This document shows, piece by piece, positions 6,646 through 13,286 of a stretch of DNA of 15,906 nucleotides. This stretch comes from Pelomonas sp052436255 (GTDB lineage: Bacteria; Pseudomonadota; Gammaproteobacteria; Burkholderiales; Burkholderiaceae_C), in contig JBQVNP010000123.1 in the NCBI GenBank assembly GCA_052436255.1, positions 1 to 15,906 on the forward strand, given 5' to 3'. The number at the start of each line of letters is the position of its first letter. Within the stretch, counting starts at the first letter, position 1. A program made the translations under genes and the position numbers. Below the pieces are notes generated by a model. It had not been told where the DNA came from, made no database searches, and worked only from the letters and a program-made list of their open reading frames with translations.

Positions 6646-9573
6646 TTAGAACCGGTAACGGGCGCCGACGATGAACTCGCGGCCCGTGTAGTGGTTCACC
6701 ACCACGTTGTCCATGGCGCGGCCGATGAACTGGTCGTTCGCTTGGTTGGTCAGGTTGGTGGCTTCGAATGTCAGGTCCAGCTGCTTCGTGAACTTGTAGC
6801 TCAGGGACAGGTCGACGTTGAAGGTCTCCTTCTTGCCTTCGACATCGTGGTTGTTGCGGCCCGGCACTGTCGTCAGGAAATCGGAACGAGCCGAGGTGGA
6901 GACACGACCACTGAAGGTGCCGTCGTCGTAGTAGACCGACAGGTTCCAGGAGCGCGGCGACAGGTTGACGAGGTCTTCACGCACGGTCGGCGCATTGGCG
7001 GCCGCCGATAGCACGTAGTCCATCTTGGACTTGACCTGCGTGTAGTTGGCCAGCAGGCCGAAGTTCTTGCCCCAGCCCGGCAAGAAGGTGAAGGGCTGCT
7101 GAACATTGAGCTCGAAGCCGCTGAGCTTGCCGCCCGGTGTGTTGACGGGCGCGGCGACGGAGAAGACCTCATCCCCATTGAAGTTGGAGGGCAGCAACGA
7201 CATCGGCAGGCCGAGCTGGTTGTAGGGCAGGCTGCGCGTGCGCGTGAGGACGTAGCTCTTGATGTTCTTGTGGAAGAGCCCCAGGCCGACGAACGCGTTC
7301 TTGGCGTGGTACCACTCGATGTTGCCGTCCAGCGTCGTCGCGCGGAAGGGCTCCAGGCCCGGGTTGCCGCCGGTGTAGGTCGCAGCCGGGATGTTCAGCG
7401 TGCCGCCGGGGCTCAGGTTCTGCAGCGGCGGACGCGACATCACCTTCGCGGCAGCGGCGCGCACGATCAGGTTCTTGGTCAGGTTGACCGAGAGGTTGGC
7501 CGAGGGCAGCCAGTCCTTGTAGTCGCGCGCCACGGTGACCGGCGTGCCGCCGCCGGTGGCGAGATAGCCCGTTGAGACGATGGCCGTCTTCACATGGCGG
7601 GCGCCGGCGTTGCCGCGAACCAGCATGCCGCCCAGGCGGCTCTCGAAATCGCCCATCAGCCAGGCACCGGTGTCGGTCTCGGAGATGACGAAGTTGTTGC
7701 CGCGGGCCGACCCGTTGGTGATGGAGGCCAGGCGGTAGTCGCCCGGCCCGCCAGCGGGGCCTGACTTCAGGCAGTTGCAGTAGATGTCATAGGCGCTGGC
7801 GATGGCGTCCAGATTGGGGATGACCCACGAAGTGACCGAGCCTGAGGGCAGGCTTTGGCCCTTGCCGAAACCGCTCAACATCGTCGTGACGCTACCGGGG
7901 GAGACGCCGGCCGGCAGCGTGTTCATCGCCTCCGTCGTGCGGCGGAACTCATAGGCATCGACCGTGAACTTCTTGTAGCTCACACCGCCCTTGAGCGTCA
8001 GCCAGTTCGCCACTTCCCAGGCGAGATCCGCGGTGCCAACGTGTTGCTCGTTGGTCACGCCGAGCGGGCGCACTCGCACTTCGCTGGGGGTGAAGTTGGG
8101 GATGGAGGTCTGGCCCACCGGCACGCCCTGGATCCTGAGCAGTCCGTTCGGGTCCGCCGGGTTGAGATTGCCGTAGCCGATCAGCGGTGCGCGGTTGTCA
8201 CCGCGTGCGTCGTAGACATAACCGTCGACGTTGGCGGCGTCCAGCGTGGTCGTCGTCTGCATCGGGTTGCGGAAGCGCGACTTGGCATTGCCCAGGCGCA
8301 CCGTCGCCTTGACGGTCTCGCCGATGTCCTGCTCGATGGTCAACGTCGGCTGGCTGAACTCGGTGCTGAGCCGGTCAAAGCGCTGCTCAGAGCGGATGTC
8401 CACGCCGTTGAACTTGCCGTAGAGCAGCTGACCGCTCGGCGCGAATTGCGCTTCGACGACGCTGGTCTGCTGCTTGCCGCCGGCGGTCAGCGCGCGGCTG
8501 AAGGAGATGGCTTCCAGGAAGTCCTCCTGGCGGGTCGCCTCAAGCTTGCTGTAGAGCATGTCGAAGGTCACCAGCATCGTGTCCGAAGGGCGAACCTGGA
8601 TGGAACCCGTCAGGCCCAGGCGCTCTTGGTCATGCGTGAGGCGGCCGTAGCGCGGCAGGCGCGGATGGAAGTTGGTGGCCTTGCTGGCCTCGGTGTAGGC
8701 GGCCAGGTTGGCCGCGGTGTTGGGCAGGCGCGCCACGCCCTGGGCGGCCGGGCCGCAGGTGGTGGCTGTGGAGCCGGCGGGCAGGCCGGTTGTGACACCC
8801 TGCGGCGGGCACCAGCCACCGCTGGACGGGCCGTTGTCCCAGCGCACCGTGCTGAAGCCCTCTTCAAAGACCTTGCGTTGCGAGTAGGCGCCCGACAGCA
8901 GCATGCCGATCTTGCGATCAGCGAAGGTGTTGGAGATCAGGAAGGAGCTTTTGGGGGTGGTCTTGCCGGACAGCTGGTTGTAGGTGCCCTTGACGGACAC
9001 GGCCGCCACGAACTTCTTCATGTCGAAGGGGCGCGCGGTCTGCAGGTCGATGGTGGCACCGAGCGAACCTTCATCGACGTCGGCCGAGCTGCTCTTGCGC
9101 ACGGTCAGCGAGTTGAAGAGGTCGGCCGCGAAGACGTTGAAGTCGAAGGCGCGGGTACGGTTGGCGCCGCCCGAGCTGTCGGTGCCGCCGGTGGTCGCCA
9201 GGGCCTCGATGCCGTTGATGCGGGTGCGCGCGAAGTCGCCGCCCAGGCCACGCACGGTGATGTTGCGGCCCTCACCGGCGTCGCGGTCGATGACGACGCC
9301 CGGAATGCGCTGCAGCGATTCGGCCAGGTTGGTGTCCGGGAACTTGCCCATGTCCTCGGCCTTGATGACATCGACGATGCCCTTGTCCTCGCGCTTGGCG
9401 TTGAGCGCGCTTTCCAGCGAGGCGCGGATGCCGGTGACCGTGACGGTGTCCAGCTGCGCCGATGCGGCGGGCGCGGTCTGTGCCCAGGCGGGCGCAGCGG
9501 CCAGCGCGGCAAGGGCGGCGGCCATGGCCACGGGGCGCACGGCCGGGCGGTGGGATGAACGGAATGCGGGCAT
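6646..9573 (-). CDS. TonB-dependent receptor of the TonB-Xanth-Caul type
   Basis: 975 residues from the ATG at 9573, which has AGGAGA about six bases upstream. A more upstream in-frame start (9669) would put 32 unrelated residues before the signal peptide. Residues 1-32 are the signal peptide (MAAALAALAAAPAWAQ). A TonB box LDTVTVTG (41-48) is followed by IRASLESALNAKRE, IVDVIKAEDMGKFPDTNLAESLQRIPGV and EGRNITVRGLGGDFARTRINGIEA. This is the signature of the TonB-Xanth-Caul subfamily (TIGR01782 as I recall it), whose members often sit in carbohydrate-utilisation loci. The barrel ends in the canonical YRF. It is the first gene of the minus-strand arm, facing the regulatory region shared with kduD. 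Import of oligogalacturonides is inferred from context. Confidence 0.94.
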   Translation of the reverse strand: MPAFRSSHRPAVRPVAMAAALAALAAAPAWAQTAPAASAQLDTVTVTGIRASLESALNAKREDKGIVDVIKAEDMGKFPDTNLAESLQRIPGVVIDRDAGEGRNITVRGLGGDFARTRINGIEALATTGGTDSSGGANRTRAFDFNVFAADLFNSLTVRKSSSADVDEGSLGATIDLQTARPFDMKKFVAAVSVKGTYNQLSGKTTPKSSFLISNTFADRKIGMLLSGAYSQRKVFEEGFSTVRWDNGPSSGGWCPPQGVTTGLPAGSTATTCGPAAQGVARLPNTAANLAAYTEASKATNFHPRLPRYGRLTHDQERLGLTGSIQVRPSDTMLVTFDMLYSKLEATRQEDFLEAISFSRALTAGGKQQTSVVEAQFAPSGQLLYGKFNGVDIRSEQRFDRLSTEFSQPTLTIEQDIGETVKATVRLGNAKSRFRNPMQTTTTLDAANVDGYVYDARGDNRAPLIGYGNLNPADPNGLLRIQGVPVGQTSIPNFTPSEVRVRPLGVTNEQHVGTADLAWEVANWLTLKGGVSYKKFTVDAYEFRRTTEAMNTLPAGVSPGSVTTMLSGFGKGQSLPSGSVTSWVIPNLDAIASAYDIYCNCLKSGPAGGPGDYRLASITNGSARGNNFVISETDTGAWLMGDFESRLGGMLVRGNAGARHVKTAIVSTGYLATGGGTPVTVARDYKDWLPSANLSVNLTKNLIVRAAAAKVMSRPPLQNLSPGGTLNIPAATYTGGNPGLEPFRATTLDGNIEWYHAKNAFVGLGLFHKNIKSYVLTRTRSLPYNQLGLPMSLLPSNFNGDEVFSVAAPVNTPGGKLSGFELNVQQPFTFLPGWGKNFGLLANYTQVKSKMDYVLSAAANAPTVREDLVNLSPRSWNLSVYYDDGTFSGRVSTSARSDFLTTVPGRNNHDVEGKKETFNVDLSLSYKFTKQLDLTFEATNLTNQANDQFIGRAMDNVVVNHYTGREFIVGARYRF

Positions 9574-9874
9574 GGGTGTCTCCTGGTGCAGGCCGCCTGC
9601 GCGCTGGGTGGCGTCGGCGGCTCTCGGGTTATGCAAGGCTTGTGTGGAACCCGGGCACACGCAGGGCACCCGTTATCTCTGCGCCGGCGACGCTGCAGTG
9701 CGAGCGCCGGCTCTTGTCACCACGCGACTACAGATAGACGTCGCGGCGAGCGGAAAACTGATCCAGCCAGCGGGCCACCTGGCCCGGCGCGGCTGCGCGA
9801 ATTGACTTGCCCGTCGCGTCGTCGGCAGTGAAACAAGTGCTCATCGTCGTGCTCGTTTGGCTGGCTTGTAGACG

Positions 9875-9903
9875 ATGATAGGTGCAACCTGGCAAAATCG
9901 GAA
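9875..9903 (-). promoter_or_regulatory. Candidate sigma-70 promoter for the minus-strand cluster
   Basis: On the minus strand, TATCAT (9880 to 9875) matches the -10 consensus at five of six positions. It is preceded by a 17-base spacer and a poor -35, TTCCGA (9903 to 9898). The -35 overlaps the first KdgR-like palindrome, as a repressed promoter would. The leader to the receptor ATG at 9573 would be about 300 bases, which is long, so another promoter nearer the gene cannot be excluded. Confidence 0.35.
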
Positions 9904-9912
9904 CACCGGTTC
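9900..9912. promoter_or_regulatory. KdgR-like operator candidate 1
   Basis: GGAACACCGGTTC is an imperfect palindrome with GAAC and GTTC arms. It matches the enterobacterial KdgR core as I recall it (GAAACNNNGTTTC) at eight of ten specified bases. It overlaps the -35 of the candidate minus-strand promoter. The kdgR-type gene lies in the same locus at 14569. Confidence 0.45.
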
Positions 9913-9920
9913 ACTAAATA

Positions 9921-9933
9921 GAAACCATGATTC
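9921..9933. promoter_or_regulatory. KdgR-like operator candidate 2
   Basis: GAAACCATGATTC matches the recalled KdgR core GAAACNNNGTTTC at nine of ten specified bases. Its start is 21 bases from that of candidate 1, about two helical turns, which would place both on one DNA face. Confidence 0.5.
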
Positions 9934-9978
9934 CGCAACACTTTGTCGGCCTCTAAGCTCTGGTTGTCCCAGGAATTC

Positions 9979-9991
9979 GGAACCGCGTTTC
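9979..9991. promoter_or_regulatory. KdgR-like operator candidate 3
   Basis: GGAACCGCGTTTC matches the recalled KdgR core at nine of ten specified bases. With flanks it resembles candidate 1 (CGGAAC then TTCA at the same spacing). It lies nearest to kduD and could control the plus-strand arm. Confidence 0.45.
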
Positions 9992-10104
9992 AACTCTACC
10001 GGTCTGGCTTGTAAGCCGCCAACAACCTGCACGGAAATCTGCCACGCATGTCACGGCGTCAGTCACTGCAGACACCGCTGACCGGCTGGCGATCCAGTTT
10101 TCAA

Positions 10105-10128
10105 GGTCATGGCCCCCGGCCCATGACC
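10105..10128. repeat. Perfect inverted repeat / leader hairpin before kduD
   Basis: GGTCATGG (10105-10112) and CCATGACC (10121-10128) are perfect 8-base arms around an 8-base C/G-rich loop, ending 25 bases before the kduD ATG. In RNA it would form a stable stem just upstream of the ribosome-binding region. As DNA it could be an operator. It does not resemble the KdgR-like sites, and no T-run follows. Confidence 0.6.
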
Positions 10129-10153
10129 GCCCTGCCCTGAACGGAAAACCAAA

Positions 10154-10915
10154 ATGGTGCTCGACAACTTCAATCTGGCCGGCAAGACGGCCATCGTGAC
10201 CGGCTGCAACACGGGCCTCGGCCAGGGCATGGCGCTGGCGCTGGCCCAGGCCGGTGCCGACGTCGTCGGCGTCAACGTCTCCGAGCCCGACGAGACCAAG
10301 GCCGGCGTCGAGGCCCTGGGCCGCCGCTTCCTGGACCTGCGCGCCAACCTCGGCGACATCAGCTGCATCCCGGATCTGGTCGCCCAGGCCAAGGCACTGA
10401 ACGGCGAGGTGCACATCCTCGTCAACAACGCCGGCATCATTCGCCGCGAGGACGCCATCAAGTTCTCCGAGGCGGACTGGGACGACGTCATGGACCTGAA
10501 CCTGAAGTCGGTGTTCTTCCTGTCGCAAGCCGTGGCCAAGGCCTTCATCGCCCAGGGCAAGGGCGGCAAGATCATCAACATCGCGTCGATGCTGAGCTTC
10601 CAGGGCGGCGTGCGCGTGCCCTCGTACACGGCCAGCAAGAGCGGCGTCATGGGCATCACGCGCCTGATGGCCAACGAATGGGCCTCGCATGGCATCAACG
10701 TCAACGCCATCGCCCCGGGCTACATGGCCACCAACAACACCGCCGCACTGCGCGCGGACGAGCAGCGCAACGGCGCCATCCTCGACCGCATCCCCGCCGG
10801 CCGCTGGGGCAAGCCCGAAGACCTGGCCGGACCGGTGGTGTTCCTGGCCTCGACCGCTTCCGACTATGTCAACGGCTACACCATCGCTGTTGACGGCGGC
10901 TGGCTCGCTCGCTGA
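10154..10915 (+). CDS. kduD: 2-dehydro-3-deoxy-D-gluconate 5-dehydrogenase
   Basis: 253 residues, the usual KduD length. It is a classical short-chain dehydrogenase. The nucleotide-binding TGCNTGLGQG is at 16-25, NNAG at 91-94, and the catalytic Ser145, Tyr158 and Lys162 lie in IASMLSF and YTASK. The C-terminal VDGGWLAR is KduD-like, and the start (MVLDNFNLAGKTAIVTGCNTGLGQGMA) closely resembles known KduD proteins. It acts in the cytoplasm, reducing 3-deoxy-D-glycero-2,5-hexodiulosonate to 2-keto-3-deoxygluconate with NAD(P)H late in pectin breakdown. Its usual partner KduI is absent from this window. ACGGA lies about nine bases upstream of the ATG. It is the first gene of the plus-strand arm, downstream of the KdgR-like sites, and ogl follows after 116 bases. 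Confidence 0.95.
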   Translation: MVLDNFNLAGKTAIVTGCNTGLGQGMALALAQAGADVVGVNVSEPDETKAGVEALGRRFLDLRANLGDISCIPDLVAQAKALNGEVHILVNNAGIIRREDAIKFSEADWDDVMDLNLKSVFFLSQAVAKAFIAQGKGGKIINIASMLSFQGGVRVPSYTASKSGVMGITRLMANEWASHGINVNAIAPGYMATNNTAALRADEQRNGAILDRIPAGRWGKPEDLAGPVVFLASTASDYVNGYTIAVDGGWLAR

Positions 10916-10929
10916 GACAAAAACCAAAG

Positions 10930-11005
10930 GCAACCACAGAGGCACAGGGACACGGAGGAATTGCTTGGAGGCGGCTTCTCTGTGCCTCTGAGACTGTGTG
11001 GTTGC
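10930..11005. repeat. Long inverted repeat made of 8-base units, between kduD and ogl
   Basis: The left arm is an 18-base stretch at 10930-10947. Its complement is on the right as two 9-base blocks, 10980-10988 and 10997-11005, separated by 8 extra bases (10989-10996). The left side is itself a run of three 8-base units: CACAGAGG, CACAGGGA and CACGGAGG (10935-10958). The 8-base interruption therefore equals one repeat unit. It would form a long hairpin in the kduD-ogl transcript. CACAGAGG-type strings recur between genes in many bacteria, so this may be a dispersed palindromic element; that is recollection, not a search. Confidence 0.75.
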
Positions 11006-11031
11006 ATTTCTGCCCTTGTTTCATCCACGCC

Positions 11032-12201
11032 ATGAAATCCACCGAACGCAAGTTTGAATTCCTCACCCGCGAGGACCCCGACACGGGTGCGCGCGTGACG
11101 CGCCTGACGCCGCCCGATGTCACCTGCCATCGCAACTACTTCTATCAGAAGTGCTTCACGAACGACGGCACCAAGCTGATGTTCGGCGGTGAGTTCGGCC
11201 CCCAGCCTAGCCCGAACTGGAACCTGCACCTGCTGGATCTGCCCTCGCAGACGGCCATCCAGCTGACCGACGGCGCGGGCGAGAACACCTTCGGCGCCTT
11301 CATGAGCCCAGACGACCGTTTCGTCTACTTCGTGCGCGGCGACCGCAACCTGATCCGCCTGGAACTGGCCACACTGAAGGAAGAAGTCGCCTACATCGTG
11401 CCCGACGGCTGGGTGGGCTACGGCACCTGGGTGTCCAACAGCGCCTGTACCAAGATGGTCGGCATCGAGATCTCGGCCGACGACTGGTTCCCGCTGAACA
11501 CCTGGCAGAAGTTCAACGAGATGTTCCACAAGCGGCCGCTGTGCCGTCTCTTCAGCGTCGACCTGGCCACAGGCAAACGCACCGTCATCCTGGAGCAGCG
11601 CGGCTGGCTGGGCCACCCGCAGTACCGCCCCTTCGATGACAACACCGTCGCCTACTGCCATGAAGGCCCGCACGACCTCATCGACGCGCGCATGTGGTTC
11701 ATCGACGAGGACGGCACCAACCGCCGCTGCGGCAAGGAGCACCAGCAGGGCGAGAGCTGCACGCACGAGTTCTGGGTGCCGGACGGCAGCGCGATGATCT
11801 ATGTCAGCTACAACGTCCAGTCACCCGAGCGCTGGATCTACAGCCTCGACCCGGTCACGCTGGAGAACAAGCTACTGACCGCCATGCCGCAGTGCTCGCA
11901 CCTGATGAGCAACTACGACGGCACGCTGATCGTCGGCGACGGCGTCGGCAAGGTCAGCCATGACAGCACAGCCAGCAACGCAATGCTGGTGGGCGACCCC
12001 TATCTGCACCTGTTCGACCTGAAAGCCGGCACGACGCGGCCCATCGCGCGCCACGACAGCGGCTGGGACGTCTACAAGGACAACCGCCAGGTCACCCACC
12101 CGCACCCGAGCTTCACGCCCAACGACAAGCAGGTGCTGTTCAGTTGCGACAAGGAGCGCGCCAGCGGCGCCGAGCCGGCCCTCTACCTGGCCGACCTGTG
12201 A
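11032..12201 (+). CDS. ogl: Oligogalacturonate lyase (PL22)
   Basis: 389 residues, matching the roughly 388 of enterobacterial Ogl. The start MKSTERKFEFLTREDPDTGARVTRLTPP is the family N-terminus, so the upstream in-frame GTG at 10996 is rejected. No clear Shine-Dalgarno precedes the ATG. This is a seven-bladed beta-propeller enzyme that splits unsaturated digalacturonate to 5-keto-4-deoxyuronate in the cytoplasm. The metal ligands of the Yersinia enzyme (His287, Gln350, His353, His355) correspond here to His290, Gln353, His356 and His358, and Arg217 and His242 to Arg220 and His245. All are offset by exactly three, so the active site is intact. There is no signal peptide, as expected. Its stop overlaps the GTG start of the CE8 gene. 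Confidence 0.96.
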   Translation: MKSTERKFEFLTREDPDTGARVTRLTPPDVTCHRNYFYQKCFTNDGTKLMFGGEFGPQPSPNWNLHLLDLPSQTAIQLTDGAGENTFGAFMSPDDRFVYFVRGDRNLIRLELATLKEEVAYIVPDGWVGYGTWVSNSACTKMVGIEISADDWFPLNTWQKFNEMFHKRPLCRLFSVDLATGKRTVILEQRGWLGHPQYRPFDDNTVAYCHEGPHDLIDARMWFIDEDGTNRRCGKEHQQGESCTHEFWVPDGSAMIYVSYNVQSPERWIYSLDPVTLENKLLTAMPQCSHLMSNYDGTLIVGDGVGKVSHDSTASNAMLVGDPYLHLFDLKAGTTRPIARHDSGWDVYKDNRQVTHPHPSFTPNDKQVLFSCDKERASGAEPALYLADL

Positions 12202-13286
12202 GGCTCGCGCTGGCCCTGGCCGCATCGCTTGCAGTCACGGCAGCGCAGGGGCAGGCACGCCCCCAGCTGCCGGCCGAGCAGGCCGCCGCGCACACCGCGG
12301 CGGTCTACCTCGGCGACTGGCAGCCCGCGACGCTGGCGGATCTGAGCGCCGCGCCGCCCGACTTCGTCGTCAAGCCCGGCGAGTCCGTGCAAGCCACCAT
12401 CGACAAGGTGCCCTCCGAGGGCAGCCGGCGCTGGGTGATCCATATCCAGCCCGGCACCTACCGCGGCCCGCTGTGCATCAAGGACAAGGCGCCGATTGCG
12501 TTGATCGGCTCGGCGTTGGATGCCGCCGCCGTCGTGCTGGTGGACAACCGCTTCTCCGGCAAGCCCAAGAGTGAGAACGAGCCCGCCCACCCCTGCTGGC
12601 CCGAACTTGGCAAGACGACCATCGGCACCAGCGGCAGCACCAGCATGCTGGTGCAGAGCAACGACGTGCAGCTGATCTCGCTGACCATCGCCAACGACGC
12701 CATGGACGGCGTGCGCCGCGGCGAGGCCTACCCGAGCGGCGTCGGCGAAAGCGGCGGCGCGCAGGCCGTGGCGCTGACGCTGATGGGCGACCGCATCCAG
12801 CTCGAAGGCGTGCGCCTGCTGGGCCACCAGGACACGCTGTATGCCAAACGTCGCGCACCGGGGGCGCCCGCACGGCAGCTGATCCGCCACAGCCTCATCG
12901 CCGGCGACGTGGACTTCATCTTCGGCAACGCCGTGCTCGTCATCAGCCACAGCACCATCCTCAGCCGCGCCAACCGCCGCGCGCCGGGCCAGGGCGGCAT
13001 CGTGCTGGCGCCCAGCACGGCACCCGACGTCGCGCAAGGCTTTCTCGTCACGCACAGCCGCTTCGTCGGCGAACCGGGGCTTGCAGCCGGCAGCACCGCC
13101 ATCGGCAGGGCCTGGGACGCGGGCGTCAAACACGGCACCTGGGCGGCAGGCATCAGCCCCAACGGCCTTGCCGTCGTGCGCGATAGCGAGACCGGCGCCC
13201 ACATCGCCCCCTGGACCACCAGCACGTCGCGCCGGCCTTTCGACGCGGCGATGAACCGTCTTTTCGAGTTCAACAACCGCCCATGA
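12198..13286 (+). CDS. Secreted pectin methylesterase (CE8)
   Basis: 362 residues from a GTG at 12198 that overlaps the ogl stop (GTGA). This start gives a tidy signal peptide, MRLALALAASLAVTAAQGQA; the in-frame start further upstream (12144) lies deep inside ogl and would bury it behind an arginine-rich stretch. CE8 motifs are complete: PGTYRG (85-90), QAVAL (Gln189), HQDTLY (Gln211, Asp212), VDFIFG (Asp239) and IGRAW (301-306, with Arg304 and Trp306). These give the catalytic Asp pair, the glutamines and the substrate-contacting Arg and Trp of Erwinia PemA. It removes methyl esters from polygalacturonate, releasing methanol and exposing chains to pectate lyase. Its stop overlaps the next gene's ATG, so ogl, this gene and the lyase are probably translated as a coupled unit. 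Confidence 0.94.
   Translation: MRLALALAASLAVTAAQGQARPQLPAEQAAAHTAAVYLGDWQPATLADLSAAPPDFVVKPGESVQATIDKVPSEGSRRWVIHIQPGTYRGPLCIKDKAPIALIGSALDAAAVVLVDNRFSGKPKSENEPAHPCWPELGKTTIGTSGSTSMLVQSNDVQLISLTIANDAMDGVRRGEAYPSGVGESGGAQAVALTLMGDRIQLEGVRLLGHQDTLYAKRRAPGAPARQLIRHSLIAGDVDFIFGNAVLVISHSTILSRANRRAPGQGGIVLAPSTAPDVAQGFLVTHSRFVGEPGLAAGSTAIGRAWDAGVKHGTWAAGISPNGLAVVRDSETGAHIAPWTTSTSRRPFDAAMNRLFEFNNRP

Larger units (their letters stand above)
9574..10153. other. 580-base divergent intergenic control region
   Basis: No convincing gene lies here; the short open frames lack family resemblance and good starts. It separates the minus-strand receptor/enzyme cluster from the plus-strand kduD cluster and must hold promoters for both. 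Local AT content rises around 9860-9960. The recognisable contents, annotated separately, are three KdgR-box-like palindromes, a candidate minus-strand promoter, and a perfect 8-bp-stem hairpin just before kduD. The segment 9574-9860 shows nothing further that I can support. Confidence 0.7.

Noticed and set aside
7855..9558. Plus-strand open frame of 567 codons
   Set aside because: Antisense of the TonB-Xanth-Caul receptor; composition is repetitive Ala/Gly/Arg/Val without a family.
9642..9660. GTGTG-N9-CACAC inverted repeat containing GGAACCCGGG, considered as a fourth KdgR-like site
   Set aside because: The right half lacks TTC, so it does not fit GRAACNNNGNTTC; 5-base arms are easily found by chance.
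9953..10945. Minus-strand open frame opposite kduD
   Set aside because: Shadow of kduD extending into the regulatory region; no family resemblance.
10996..11031. Upstream GTG start for ogl
   Set aside because: It lies inside the inverted repeat, would add 12 residues absent from the family, and the ATG at 11032 gives the exact family N-terminus.
12144..12197. Upstream start for the CE8 gene inside ogl
   Set aside because: Would put an arginine-rich stretch ahead of the signal peptide; the GTG at 12198 gives a standard leader and a stop-start overlap.
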